Assembly: GCF_004358205.1 (NCBI RefSeq)
Contig: NZ_SMYO01000003.1
Coordinates: 372,001 to 436,000, forward strand
DNA: 64,000 bases
Direction of reading: 5' to 3'
From: Bacillus salipaludis
Lineage (GTDB): Bacteria; Bacillota; Bacilli; Bacillales_B; DSM-18226
In this document: positions 42,522-51,077 of the stretch, piece after piece
Position numbering within the stretch: the stretch's first letter is position 1
How the letters are laid out: the number at the start of each line of letters is the position of its first letter
Notes under the pieces: generated by a model
Told to the model about the DNA's origin: nothing
Database searches by the model: none
The model's input: only the letters and a program-made list of their open reading frames with translations
Program-made: the position numbers and the translations under genes

Positions 42522-43304
42522 ATGAATTTACAAGATATTATCAAGTTAGATTTTGCCTATTTGGAAACCTTTACGACTCGTACAGACACCACTTGGGGTG
42601 CCTTGTTTTGTAATGAAAAGCAACCTGTTTATTATGATGCAAATCATGCTCATATTGATCAAGTTTGCGAGCAGCCTCAATTAATTATCGATGAAGTAAT
42701 CAATTTCTATCAATCTAAAAATATTATTCCAAGGTTCTATATTTATAATATAGAGTCCCAACAAAATTTAATATCCCAATTAAAATTAAATCACTTTGGC
42801 TTTGAGGAATTAAGTAGTCCTGTTCAAATGTGGGATCAAAAGATTGTGGAAAAAGAAGTGAATGAGAATGTAACGATTGAATTGGTAACGGATGATAATT
42901 TTGCAGAAGCACTACATATAGAATGCTGCACTAAGGAATTGGGTGGCAAAGCAGTTAGAGAAAAAGCGTTTGAGGTGGAATTTAATCATCCTAATTTTGA
43001 ACATTATTTACTCCGTTATAACGGGTCGGCTTGCTCAACTGCTTGTATTTTTGTAAGCGGAAATCAGGCCAGGATGGAAAGTGTTGCTACATTAGAAGAA
43101 TTTCGAGGCAAAGGCTTAATTGGTGAACTTATTCACTATATTCAGGTTGAGGTTGCTGAAAAGGGGCTTGAAAACCTTTGGGTGTTTCCGATCAATGAAA
43201 AGGTGGAGAAAGTGTATCAAAAGTACGGCTTTCGAACGGTTACGAAATTAAAAACGGGACATGCATTTTTGGGTGGAAAGAGTATCGCGGAATTACGAGA
43301 TTGA
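42522..43304 (+). CDS. GNAT family acetyltransferase, two-part
   Basis: The 260-residue protein has an N-terminal region of about 110 residues without clear motif, then a GNAT domain with MESVATLEEFRGKGLIGELIHY (motif A) and EKVYQKYGFRTVTK at the end. Its double length suggests a degenerate first GNAT fold followed by an active one. GGAGG precedes the ATG. The substrate is unknown. A shared terminator with clpP follows. Confidence 0.85.
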   Translation: MNLQDIIKLDFAYLETFTTRTDTTWGALFCNEKQPVYYDANHAHIDQVCEQPQLIIDEVINFYQSKNIIPRFYIYNIESQQNLISQLKLNHFGFEELSSPVQMWDQKIVEKEVNENVTIELVTDDNFAEALHIECCTKELGGKAVREKAFEVEFNHPNFEHYLLRYNGSACSTACIFVSGNQARMESVATLEEFRGKGLIGELIHYIQVEVAEKGLENLWVFPINEKVEKVYQKYGFRTVTKLKTGHAFLGGKSIAELRD

Positions 43305-43324
43305 CTTCAAAAAATAGAAAAGTA

Positions 43325-43358
43325 AAAAATGCCCAGAATAAAGAATCTAGGCATTTTT
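43325..43358. terminator. Bidirectional terminator
   Basis: AAAAATGCCCAGA and TCTAGGCATTTTT arms lie between the convergent GNAT and clpP genes with T-runs on both strands. Confidence 0.8.
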
Positions 43359-43364
43359 GTATCA

Positions 43365-43946
43365 TCATTTTGGATAAAGAATCTCATCAATAATCCCGTA
43401 TTCTTTTGCTTCCTCGGCGCTCATGAAAAAGTCGCGGTCGGTATCCCTAGCTACTTTTTCAACCGGCTGACCGGTACGATCCGAAATAATTTGATTCACA
43501 TGCTCCCTTAATTTCAAGATACGTCGTGCGGAAATCTCGATTTCGGTTGCTTGCCCGCGTGCACCCCCAAGGGGCTGATGAATCATGATCTCACTATTTG
43601 GGAGTGCATATCGTTTTCCTTTTGTTCCTGCGAGCAACAGCATCGCTCCAAACGACGCCGCCATTCCTGTGCAAATCGTCCGAATATCCGGTTTAATATA
43701 TTGCATCGTATCAAAAATCGCAAATCCAGCTGAAGTCGAACCGCCGGGACTGTTAATATAAAGAGAAATTTCTTTATCAGGAGCATCAGCTGCTAAAAAT
43801 AATAATTGTGCTACTACACTGTTAGCAACTTGATCATTAATCTCATCACCTATGATAATAATCCGATCCTTTAGCAAGCGTGAATAAATATCATAGGACC
43901 GTTCCCCACGGTTGGATTGTTCTATTACATATGGAATCGTACTCAA
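43365..43946 (-). CDS. ClpP protease paralogue
   Basis: The 193-residue serine protease has Ser in GMAASFGAM (about 97), His in MIHQPLGGA (about 122) and Asp in RDTDRDF (about 171). It forms a barrel that degrades substrates fed by Clp ATPases. Differences from the main Bacillus ClpP ([11 protein letters not shown], a short C-terminus) suggest a second copy. TTG start with AAGGAGGAG. It lies 28 bases downstream of an ECF-type sigma gene in one apparent operon. Confidence 0.9.
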   Translation of the reverse strand: MSTIPYVIEQSNRGERSYDIYSRLLKDRIIIIGDEINDQVANSVVAQLLFLAADAPDKEISLYINSPGGSTSAGFAIFDTMQYIKPDIRTICTGMAASFGAMLLLAGTKGKRYALPNSEIMIHQPLGGARGQATEIEISARRILKLREHVNQIISDRTGQPVEKVARDTDRDFFMSAEEAKEYGIIDEILYPK

Positions 43947-43974
43947 ATAAACTCCTCCTTAAAAGCGTAATTGG

Positions 43975-44664
43975 CTAAGCAGCCATGCAGAGAGCGCTTA
44001 TAGGAAAGTGAGTTTGTTTTAAAGGTAAAGTAACAAGTTTAGGCGAATCAACAACACTTTTTATTTGAGGAACCATTTCAATTAGAACGGTTGGATCTTG
44101 AAGCTTCAAAGCTTCGTAAAAAAGCTCTGAAAGCACCTCGCGCTCCTCTTCATCCCAATATTTTTCTGCTGATCCCTCTTCTTTCGCTTTTTCTAAACGC
44201 TGCTTTGACCGATGAAGATTCGCTTTCACAGCCATTTCGGTGGTATTTAAAAGATCAGCAATTTCCTTGAGCTGATATTGAAAACCTTCCTTTAGCAAAA
44301 AAATGACTGCCTGCTTCGGAGTAAACTGCCTTAGCATGATGTCGACAGTAGCCATGATATTGTCTAACTGACTCCTTGCCTCTTCGTAATTAAGCTCGAC
44401 CTCCGCCTCAATCGATTCATTTTTCCTTTTACGAATCTGGTCAACCCAATGATTGTAAGCCATTTTATTTAATAAAGCAGAAGACATTTTTTCATTAATG
44501 GTGTAATTCTTTAATGCCTTCAAAATGGTCTCTTGGGCAATATCATCACCATCCCATTGGTTTTGGGCAAGAAAATGACAATAGCGCTTGAGTTTTGGAT
44601 AATATTCAATCCATAAAGATTCTTCCTCGTTATCTACAGGACACGAATTTACTCGGTTTAACAT
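43975..44664 (-). CDS. ECF-type RNA polymerase sigma factor
   Basis: The 229-residue protein has sigma region 2 (about 18-85; YYPKLKRYCHFLAQNQ and DDIAQETILKALKNY), a short linker, and region 4 (about 112-160; FTPKQAVIFLL, LKEIADLLNTTEMAVKANLHRSKQRL). A C-terminal extension of about 65 residues follows region 4 and may be regulatory; no anti-sigma gene is adjacent. ATG 44664 was chosen for AAAGGAG eight bases upstream. The ClpP paralogue gene follows directly. Confidence 0.85.
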   Translation of the reverse strand: MLNRVNSCPVDNEEESLWIEYYPKLKRYCHFLAQNQWDGDDIAQETILKALKNYTINEKMSSALLNKMAYNHWVDQIRKRKNESIEAEVELNYEEARSQLDNIMATVDIMLRQFTPKQAVIFLLKEGFQYQLKEIADLLNTTEMAVKANLHRSKQRLEKAKEEGSAEKYWDEEEREVLSELFYEALKLQDPTVLIEMVPQIKSVVDSPKLVTLPLKQTHFPISALCMAA

Positions 44665-44772
44665 TGTGTTCACTCCTTTAGCACTCTCTATCCTTTAAAC
44701 GTTTCAAGGGGGCTAAAAAGATACGGGGTAAATAATTTATTTTATGTTTTAATCCACATATTGATTTAATTT

Positions 44773-45333
44773 TTATAATTCAATCTGTTTAATGATTTTT
44801 GCAGGATTGCCGCCAACAACAACATTGTTAGGGATATTTTTTGTGACAACCGAACCGGATGCGATTACCACGTTATTGCCGATGATTACACCAGGATTAA
44901 TCACAGATTTTCCTCCAATCCAAACATTATCACCAATCGATACCGGTTTTCCGTATTCCTTCCCGGAATTCCTTTCTATCGGATGGATTGGATGTGTAGC
45001 CGTGTAAATATGAACACCCGGAGCAATGAAGCAGTTAACACCGATTCGAATTTCACATACATCTAAAAATACACAATCGAAATTTGCATAAAAGTTTTCT
45101 CCGACATGGAGATTAAAGCCGTAATCACATCTTACATTTGGCTCTACAGATATATTTTCACCTGTGGACCCAAATAGTTCTTTTAATATTTCTGAGCGTT
45201 TGCTGATCTCCGTTTCAAGTGATTGATTAAATAAACGGATTAGTCTCCGCGCATTTTCGCGATCCTTTACTAATACCGGGTCAGCTGGGTTATACAGCTC
45301 CCCATCTAGCATCTTTTCTTTTTCTGTTTTCAT
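44773..45333 (-). CDS. maa: Maltose/galactoside O-acetyltransferase
   Basis: The 186-residue protein has the Maa N-terminal helix region ([15 protein letters not shown]) and a left-handed beta-helix of hexapeptide repeats with the catalytic His in TATHPIHP (about 115). It ends [12 protein letters not shown]. It acetylates sugars with acetyl-CoA. ATG 45333 has AAGGAG upstream, and a longer frame reading into the upstream gene is not real. It is the last gene of the repair cluster strand, though not a repair gene. Confidence 0.92.
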   Translation of the reverse strand: MKTEKEKMLDGELYNPADPVLVKDRENARRLIRLFNQSLETEISKRSEILKELFGSTGENISVEPNVRCDYGFNLHVGENFYANFDCVFLDVCEIRIGVNCFIAPGVHIYTATHPIHPIERNSGKEYGKPVSIGDNVWIGGKSVINPGVIIGNNVVIASGSVVTKNIPNNVVVGGNPAKIIKQIEL

Positions 45334-45424
45334 CCAAATTCTCCTTAAAAGGAATCTTAATTTATAGTAATATTCCATCAGTAGACAGTCCAATGAAAAG
45401 ACGAAAAAAGAGTTGCGAAATTTT

Positions 45425-46003
45425 TCACAACTCAATTCTTCGATACTTGTCAGCGATAAAAGTCCAATCCTCAACAAACATGGTCCAAAGGTTTGGGCGG
45501 CGTCTTACTGCTAATGGATGGTACCCTACGGCTGTTTGAAATCCTTGAACTCGATGCATCTTGCCCCGTAAGCTTTTAACATCTACTAAAGGATCATGGA
45601 AAAAAGATTGAACCGCAACATTTCCTAAACACACAATTATAGCAGGATGTTTTACTTCAAGCTGCTCTTTTAAATGGCCCATACAGACTTTGCGGGTTTG
45701 TTCTTTATCATAAGCACGTACTGGTTTTCTTTTTAAAATATACGTAATATACAAGTCATCCTTGTCCAAGCCAACCTGATGGACTGCCGCTTGTAATGCT
45801 TGTCTTGTCCCGCAAACAAAGGGTGTTCCTTCCCGATCCTCGCGGGCTCCCGGGTTATCGAGAATGACCATAATCGGAGCATCAGGATTCCCTTCTCCCC
45901 AGACCATTCGGGTACCATGCTGTATGAGACCGCATTCTCCACAATCCTTTAGCAGTTCAGGAGTTGGTTCCTCCGGCCAAAGTGATGGACAGAAATCTGC
46001 CAT
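45425..46003 (-). CDS. Uracil-DNA glycosylase family protein
   Basis: The 192-residue protein has the UDG-superfamily motif [20 protein letters not shown] (about 45-64), where family 4 enzymes read GEAPG, and the second motif [11 protein letters not shown]. An N-terminal Cys pair (DCGECGL) plus VCMGHL hints at the iron-sulfur cluster of family 4, but not all four Cys are clear. It probably removes uracil or another damaged base. ATG 46003 has GGAGGGAA upstream. It follows the radical SAM gene by 43 bases. Confidence 0.8.
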   Translation of the reverse strand: MADFCPSLWPEEPTPELLKDCGECGLIQHGTRMVWGEGNPDAPIMVILDNPGAREDREGTPFVCGTRQALQAAVHQVGLDKDDLYITYILKRKPVRAYDKEQTRKVCMGHLKEQLEVKHPAIIVCLGNVAVQSFFHDPLVDVKSLRGKMHRVQGFQTAVGYHPLAVRRRPNLWTMFVEDWTFIADKYRRIEL

Positions 46004-46046
46004 TAGGTTCCCTCCATAATATGTAGTACATCTTAGTGTCCCATTT

Positions 46047-46872
46047 TCAGTTTGGTTCAAAACCTTTCTGGCTGATTAAAACCTGATTTTCAGAAAAAAA
46101 TGGCTTTAACCTTTCATACACCAACCGATATGCTGCTGGCCCGTACCATTCTGTTAAACCCAAATTCTCATATATCTGCTCAATCCCCAGCCGCTTTGTC
46201 CGTCTACCGCCGCTGCCGTCTCCCATAAAAAAATCATCGATACAAACCCGATTGACTAATGATCTTAATTTTTCTGGAAACCCTTCACTGCTTGGTAAAA
46301 CCGGTGCAATCGTTGCCTGTGTTGGAATCCCTGCATCTTTTAGTTGCGCGAGCGTTTTTAATCTTGCACCGATCGGCGGAGCATGAGGTGTAAAATGTGT
46401 GCGAATCTCTTCTAAATCTGTTTCAATCGTCATACTGACCCGTACCCTGTCTTCTAATTGAAGTAGAAGGTCTATATCTCGGCAAACAAGCGGACTCCTT
46501 GTTTGTACCAGTAAAAAATCAGGAGGTTCAATGGTCATGACCTCCAGCAAGGATCTCGTTACTTTTTCCTTATACTCAATCGGTTGATAGGGGTCAGTGG
46601 CCGAGGACATAAAAATCGTAACCCTTCCTTTAGCCTTTTCTCTTCTTAGTTCTTTAATAAGTAAATTGGCAGCACCCTGCTTGATATCCACCCATGTACC
46701 CCACTCTTTTTTTCGAAAAAGCGAAACCGGCATTTGCCGGACATAGCAATAGGAACAGGCAAAGGAACAGCCAGTATATGGATTCAGAGAATGCGTATAT
46801 CCACCAAGATAACCCCTTCCCCTTGTTTAAAAGCGTTTTCGGATTTTTATAAGAAAGCTCACTTCGCGTCAT
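46047..46872 (-). pseudogene. Radical SAM, SPL-like protein, frameshifted
   Basis: The downstream frame (ATG 46733 to 46047) gives 228 residues of a spore-photoproduct-lyase-like radical SAM protein. Upstream the same frame encodes YLGGYTHSLNPYTGC followed by SFACSYCYVRQ, the CxxxCxxC iron-sulfur site, but it has no start codon. The N-terminus MTRSELSYKNPKTLLNKGKG lies in another frame beginning at ATG 46872. One extra base in the GGGGAAGGGG tract (46813-46822 on the plus strand) separates the two. It could be a true frameshift, a sequencing error or a slippage site. The start overlaps the oxygenase stop. Confidence 0.8.
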
Positions 46873-47566
46873 GAAAAATAATTCCCAGTGTATATCTTGT
46901 TCCTGATGTAATTGTACTGACTCCGTGCTTTAAGGTTGTTCGATAATACCCCTTTGTTCCCAATACAGGTCGGTTGTTTGTTGGAAAAATTAATCCCGCA
47001 CCTTGTTCTAAGGTAATAACATGTCCTCGGCTTTGCGCTCTCGGGCGCTGCTCCACTAACAGGAACTCTCCACCAGTATAATCTAACTCTTTTTGATTCA
47101 AGGCAAATACGACTTGGAAAGGAAAAAAGACATCACCGTATAAATCCTGATGAAGGCAGTTGTAACCACCGGATTCATATTTTAATATCAATGGCGTGGA
47201 GCGAAGCTGATTCTGCTGGTGACACTGTTCAAGAAATTCGTCCAGTGACCGAGGATACGTAACATCACTCCTCAACTGTTCATTCCAGCGGTTTGCTGTT
47301 TTAGCAAGTTCAGGGTAAAAACCTTCTCTAAGTTGTTGGAGTTGGTCCGGCAATGGGGCCAGATAATATTTATACTCCCCAACTCCGAACCTGTATCTGG
47401 CCATATTAATTGTGCTACGAAAACAGTTTTCTTGATAATAGGTATTCACTATGTCATTACATTCTTTTTTTTTCAGTATCACAGGCAGGTGTGCGTAACC
47501 ATTCTCCTCCAGTTCAGTTTGAATATTTTCCCAATTTAACCCCAAAATTCGATCTTTGATCCTCAT
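46859..47566 (-). CDS. 2OG-Fe(II) oxygenase, DNA-repair type (PF09859-like)
   Basis: The 235-residue protein has the dioxygenase iron triad: His and Asp in HQDLYGD (about 140) and a later His in LKHGVSTI, with the 2-oxoglutarate Arg in SGTRYTLG. The overall pattern matches the family described as oxygenases acting on damaged DNA, related to AlkB. The place right behind adaA-adaB supports oxidative demethylation of alkylated bases. ATG 47566 follows the adaB stop by one base, so translation is coupled. Confidence 0.85.
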   Translation of the reverse strand: MRIKDRILGLNWENIQTELEENGYAHLPVILKKKECNDIVNTYYQENCFRSTINMARYRFGVGEYKYYLAPLPDQLQQLREGFYPELAKTANRWNEQLRSDVTYPRSLDEFLEQCHQQNQLRSTPLILKYESGGYNCLHQDLYGDVFFPFQVVFALNQKELDYTGGEFLLVEQRPRAQSRGHVITLEQGAGLIFPTNNRPVLGTKGYYRTTLKHGVSTITSGTRYTLGIIFHDAK

Positions 47567-47567
47567 T

Positions 47568-48095
47568 TTATTTTCCCCTGCCTTCTCGTTCAATAGTAAG
47601 CAGATGTTTTTTCATTTCCAATCCACCACGGTACCCGGTTAGCGAACCATTTTTTCCAATGACCCGATGGCATGGAACGGTAATTAGCACCGGATTAGCG
47701 CCAATTGCGGTCCCGACTGCTCTAACTGCAGCTGGTTTTTGGATATGTTTCGCAATATCTGAATAGGTCCTGGTTTCCCCAAAGGGAATTTCACAAAGGG
47801 CGTTCCAGACAGAGACCTGAAATTCTGTTCCATGATAATCCATTGGTATGGTAAATTCTTTGCGGTATCCATGCAAATACTCAGTTATTTCCACTACATA
47901 TGGCTGTAATTTTTCATCATCACGGATTAACGTGCTGCTGGGATATCGTTTCTCCGCCCAAGTAGATAGCTCTTCAAACGGTCGATTTTTTGAACCTATA
48001 AAACAAAGCCCTTTTTGGGTTGCTGCTATATTGAGAGTCCATCCTTCATGTTCCATTAATGTCCAGTAAATTGTCGATTTACTCTTTGAACTCAC
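47568..48095 (-). CDS. adaB: O6-alkylguanine-DNA alkyltransferase (AdaB/Ogt)
   Basis: The 175-residue protein has the active-site motif VPCHRVIG (acceptor Cys near 143), the helix-turn-helix region FQVSVWNALCEIPFGETRTY and the closing GGLEMKKHLL. It moves the alkyl group from O6-alkylguanine to its own Cys once. GTG at 48095 has AAGGAGGTGG six bases upstream and overlaps the adaA end by 17 bases. The AdaA-AdaB arrangement is as in Bacillus subtilis. Confidence 0.94.
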   Translation of the reverse strand: MSSKSKSTIYWTLMEHEGWTLNIAATQKGLCFIGSKNRPFEELSTWAEKRYPSSTLIRDDEKLQPYVVEITEYLHGYRKEFTIPMDYHGTEFQVSVWNALCEIPFGETRTYSDIAKHIQKPAAVRAVGTAIGANPVLITVPCHRVIGKNGSLTGYRGGLEMKKHLLTIEREGRGK

Positions 48096-48666
48096 TTTTT
48101 TCCACCTCCTTGTTCCGATATTCAACGGGTGTTAGCCCGTTTTTCTTTTTAAACAATGTTATAAAATATGGTGTATTCTGCAATCCAACCAATAAGGCAA
48201 TTTCAGCAATTGTTTTTTTTGAATGGATTAAATAGTTTCTGGCTGTATTTACCCTTATTTGCTGAATGTACTCTACCGGGGTTACTCCTGTTATTCTCTT
48301 AAATGTTCGATGCAAATGATAGGGACTGCCATGACAAACATCAGCCAATATTTCCAGTGTAAGTTTATCAGTGTAATTTTGATCAATATAGTTTTTTATC
48401 TGGACAACCCATTCCTGGTCAGGAAGCCTGTCACCAGTTGGTTTACATCGTTTGCATGGACGGAAATGAGCGGTCAGGGCCTCTTCCGCATGTTTAAAAA
48501 TAAGGACATTTTCCTTTTTTGGTGGTCTTGATTTGCATGATGGCTTGCAAAAAATACCCGTACTCTTCACTGCATAGAAAAATTGCTGATTGTAATTGGC
48601 ATCATTGAGTAGAATCGCCTGCCATTTTTCTTCAGTCAGTTCTTCAGTTCCTTGCCCAATTTTCAT
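48079..48666 (-). CDS. adaA: AdaA methylphosphotriester acceptor and activator
   Basis: The 195-residue protein has an N-terminal Ada metal-binding domain with four Cys (FCKPSCKSRPP and FRPCKRCKP); the first accepts methyl from DNA phosphotriesters. The C-terminal AraC-type domain has two helix-turn-helix units (LTLEILADVCHGSPYHLHRTF and IAEIALLVGLQNTPYFITLF). Methylated AdaA turns on its own operon and alkA. ATG 48666 follows GAGGTG. alkA is divergent 133 bases away. Confidence 0.95.
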   Translation of the reverse strand: MKIGQGTEELTEEKWQAILLNDANYNQQFFYAVKSTGIFCKPSCKSRPPKKENVLIFKHAEEALTAHFRPCKRCKPTGDRLPDQEWVVQIKNYIDQNYTDKLTLEILADVCHGSPYHLHRTFKRITGVTPVEYIQQIRVNTARNYLIHSKKTIAEIALLVGLQNTPYFITLFKKKNGLTPVEYRNKEVEKSEFKE

Positions 48667-48799
48667 TTCCATCACCTCTGAAAATAGTATACCTTCTCTG
48701 AGAGACAAATTTACAGATTTAATATGTAATAGCAAGATATCGAAATCATTTTTATGTTAAAAATAGAATAGGGATTTTTTAAAAATTGGAGGTTTTACT
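48667..48799. promoter_or_regulatory. Divergent adaA / alkA control region
   Basis: The 133-bp AT-rich gap must hold both promoters and the AdaA sites. I see TATAC-like and TATAAT-like elements, but no operator I can define by eye. Confidence 0.5.
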
Positions 48800-49717
48800 T
48801 TGATTAATTGGCAAGACCATGAGCATGAACTAACCTTGTTTACTCCAAAGGAATTTAATTTTAAAGAAAATCTAAATTACTTAACGAGATCCCCTATTGA
48901 ATGTATGTATATGATAAAGGACGAACGGATCTATAAGGCTATATCGATCGGGCAGGAGATATCCATTATTGAAATAAATGCGGATGCAGAAGATAATTTA
49001 ATGATCCGTTTTTTAGGAGATTCCGCCCCTCCAAGTAAAATGACCAGAACGGCTGTAGCCTACTATGTGTGGGAGTGGTTTGATTTGGAGAGAGATTTGG
49101 TACCGTTTTATGTGATGGCAAAAAAAGATTCCTTGTTAAAAGGGGCAGTCAATTCGTTTTATGGATTACGGATTATGGGGATTCCTGATCTTTTTGAGGC
49201 GCTTTGCTGGGGCATCCTTGGCCAGCAAATTAATTTGACCTTTGCTTATACTTTAAAAAGGCGACTCGTTGAAAACTTTGGGCAGTGTGTGGAATTTGAA
49301 GGTGAATCCTATTGGATATTCCCTAAACCTTCTGAAATTGCCAATTTACAGGTAGAGGATTTAGTTGGGTTAAGAATGACCGTTAAGAAATGCGAGTATT
49401 TGATTGAAGTAGCCAATTTAATGGTAAAGGGAAAATTAACAAAAGAAATTTTATTGGATGCTGGAAATTTAAAAGGAGCGGAAAAAAAGTTAGTTAGTAT
49501 TCGCGGGATTGGACCATGGACGGCCAGTTATGTCCTGATGCGCTGTTTACGGTTTCCTGAGGCCTTTCCAATTGATGATGTCGGACTGCATAATGCGATT
49601 AAACATATATTAGGAACGGATAAAAAGCCAACAAAAGATGAAATTTCAGATTTAGCTGCGAACTGGGGCGGCTGGGAGGCCTATGCAACTTTCTATTTGT
49701 GGAGGGTTCTATATTAA
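48800..49717 (+). CDS. alkA: DNA-3-methyladenine glycosylase AlkA
   Basis: The 305-residue protein has an N-terminal AlkA-type beta domain (about 1-110) and a helix-hairpin-helix GPD domain (LVSIRGIGPWTASYVLMRCL, about 233-252) with the catalytic Asp in FPIDDVGLHNA (about 262). It excises alkylated purines. The TTG start follows GGAGG by seven bases. It is divergent from adaA, so both arms should respond to methylation damage. Confidence 0.94.
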   Translation: MINWQDHEHELTLFTPKEFNFKENLNYLTRSPIECMYMIKDERIYKAISIGQEISIIEINADAEDNLMIRFLGDSAPPSKMTRTAVAYYVWEWFDLERDLVPFYVMAKKDSLLKGAVNSFYGLRIMGIPDLFEALCWGILGQQINLTFAYTLKRRLVENFGQCVEFEGESYWIFPKPSEIANLQVEDLVGLRMTVKKCEYLIEVANLMVKGKLTKEILLDAGNLKGAEKKLVSIRGIGPWTASYVLMRCLRFPEAFPIDDVGLHNAIKHILGTDKKPTKDEISDLAANWGGWEAYATFYLWRVLY

Positions 49718-49745
49718 ATATTAGATCACAAAAGGGGGAATCCAG

Positions 49746-50261
49746 ATGAAAATTCGACTTTCAGACTTTAGCGAAAACTGGGGAGAAATGTTTCAATCGG
49801 AGGCTGAATTGCTAAAAACTATTTTTGTGAATCAGATCATTACATTTGAACATTTTGGGAGCACCTCCGTGCAAGGCATGAAGGCAAAACCTGTGATTGA
49901 TATGATGTGTATTGTAAAAGACATTGAAAAAATTGATTTATTCAACGATAAAATGAATTCTTTAGGCTATGATGTTGCTGGGGAATGGGGAATTTCAGGG
50001 AGAAGATTATTCCGAAAAGGCGGGGAGAACAGGACACATCATATCCACTTTTAACAATTCGCTAACCCTCAAATTGAACGCCATTTAATATATCGCGATT
50101 ACCTGCGATCCCATCCTGAGGATGCAGCTAGGTACAGTCATTTCAAAGAAGAGTTGGCCAAACGTTTCGAGCATACCAGAGAATATAGCGCGGCCAAAAA
50201 AGGATTCGTGAAGGAAATGGAACAGCAAGCACTCCGGTGGTTTGCAGAAAAATTCCAATGA
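49746..50261 (+). pseudogene. GrpB/UPF0157-family gene with internal TAA
   Basis: The frame starts with an ATG after AGGGGGAATCC and encodes the GrpB hallmarks (FEHFGSTSVQGMKAKPVIDM, near-end HHIHF). A TAA at 50052-50054 stops it, but the same frame continues with QFANPQIERHLIYRDYLR to a TGA at 50259-50261. GrpB-like proteins belong to the nucleotidyltransferase fold. One base change in place of a sense codon explains the break. Confidence 0.85.
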
Positions 50262-50443
50262 ATATGAATAAAGGAATCAACACCCATTTTACTTCAATAG
50301 AGGAAATCAATATGTATTTTGAGAAGTTATAACAAGATGGTAAAGTTCTTATGCCACTTGGACCTACACTTGTAAGTCAAACTTTTGGCTGGGTAGAAGA
50401 TCAATATGGAGTTTCATAGCAGCTGAATCTCCCCAAAAATTAA
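50258..50443 (+). pseudogene. Remnant of a PhnB-like VOC gene
   Basis: One frame reads EEINMYFEKL, TAA (50330-50332), QDGKVLMPLGPT, FGWVEDQYGVS, TAG (50417-50419, where the family has Trp), then QLNLPKN and a TAA at 50441-50443. This is the C-terminal half of a PhnB/3-demethylubiquinone-like VOC protein with two stops and a lost N-terminal part. Confidence 0.75.
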
Positions 50444-50445
50444 AA

Positions 50446-50484
50446 CAAAAAGGATGGTCTATAATAATATTGGACCATCCTTTC
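50446..50484 (-). terminator. Terminator of the GyrI-like gene
   Basis: AAAGGATGGTC and GACCATCCTTT arms form a strong hairpin with a T-run on the minus strand, after the stop at 50495. Confidence 0.85.
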
Positions 50485-50494
50485 TACAATTTTC

Positions 50495-50974
50495 TTAAAG
50501 AACTGGTATCCAGATTTCCGAATAGTAATCGTCGCCGGATGGGTCTCCTTTTGGATAAACTTCCATCTCGGGTGAGGCTGCATGCCTATAGCCGCTGGTT
50601 GGAAACCATTCGGTAAAAATTTGTTTCCAAGCGTTTTGCATAGCATGGGGCATAGCACCACGGACTTCGAAAACAGCCCATTTAGAGCTAGGAATTTTTA
50701 AATGGTATAGTCCTTGTGGAACCTCACCTTCAAATTCCGCTGCTACCCAATAATCCATTTCATCTGAATGTTGATTGGAGTTAGCCACACATACCCCTAA
50801 AACACCTTTTATGTTTCCATTATTCAAATGGTAAAGACGTTCACTCGTTCCATTTGCATTCACCTCATCCCAGAGTTTTGGAATACCATCGAGATTTTCT
50901 CCATTCACCAGTAAAAATTTCCGTTTAATCCCTACGATTGTAAATGGGTCTTTTTCAATCATTCTGTATTTCAT
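50495..50974 (-). CDS. GyrI-like small-molecule-binding protein
   Basis: The 159-residue protein matches the effector-binding domain of AraC-type regulators (GyrI/Cass2 fold) without a DNA-binding part. Visible are IVGIKRKF, DEMDYWVAAEF, GLYHLKIPSSKWAVFEVRG and the late acidic Glu in MEVYPKGDP. Such stand-alone domains bind cationic drugs. GGAGC precedes ATG 50974. The gene lies beyond two decayed genes and may be an independent unit. Confidence 0.85.
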   Translation of the reverse strand: MKYRMIEKDPFTIVGIKRKFLLVNGENLDGIPKLWDEVNANGTSERLYHLNNGNIKGVLGVCVANSNQHSDEMDYWVAAEFEGEVPQGLYHLKIPSSKWAVFEVRGAMPHAMQNAWKQIFTEWFPTSGYRHAASPEMEVYPKGDPSGDDYYSEIWIPVL

Positions 50975-51077
50975 CGGTTCTGCTCCTTTTTAAACAAGTA
51001 ATAAAATGGTATATTCTAACTATACATAATATTTGGTGAATAGTGTTTAGTCAAACTAAATCGGAAGAAGGTAAGCT

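Noticed and set aside
49746..50261. Selenocysteine or other recoding of the GrpB-type stop
   Set aside because: The stop is TAA, not TGA, and no SECIS-like hairpin is evident after it.
50330..50419. TAG in place of Trp in the VOC remnant as genetic-code change
   Set aside because: The gene is truncated and has a second stop, so simple decay is enough.
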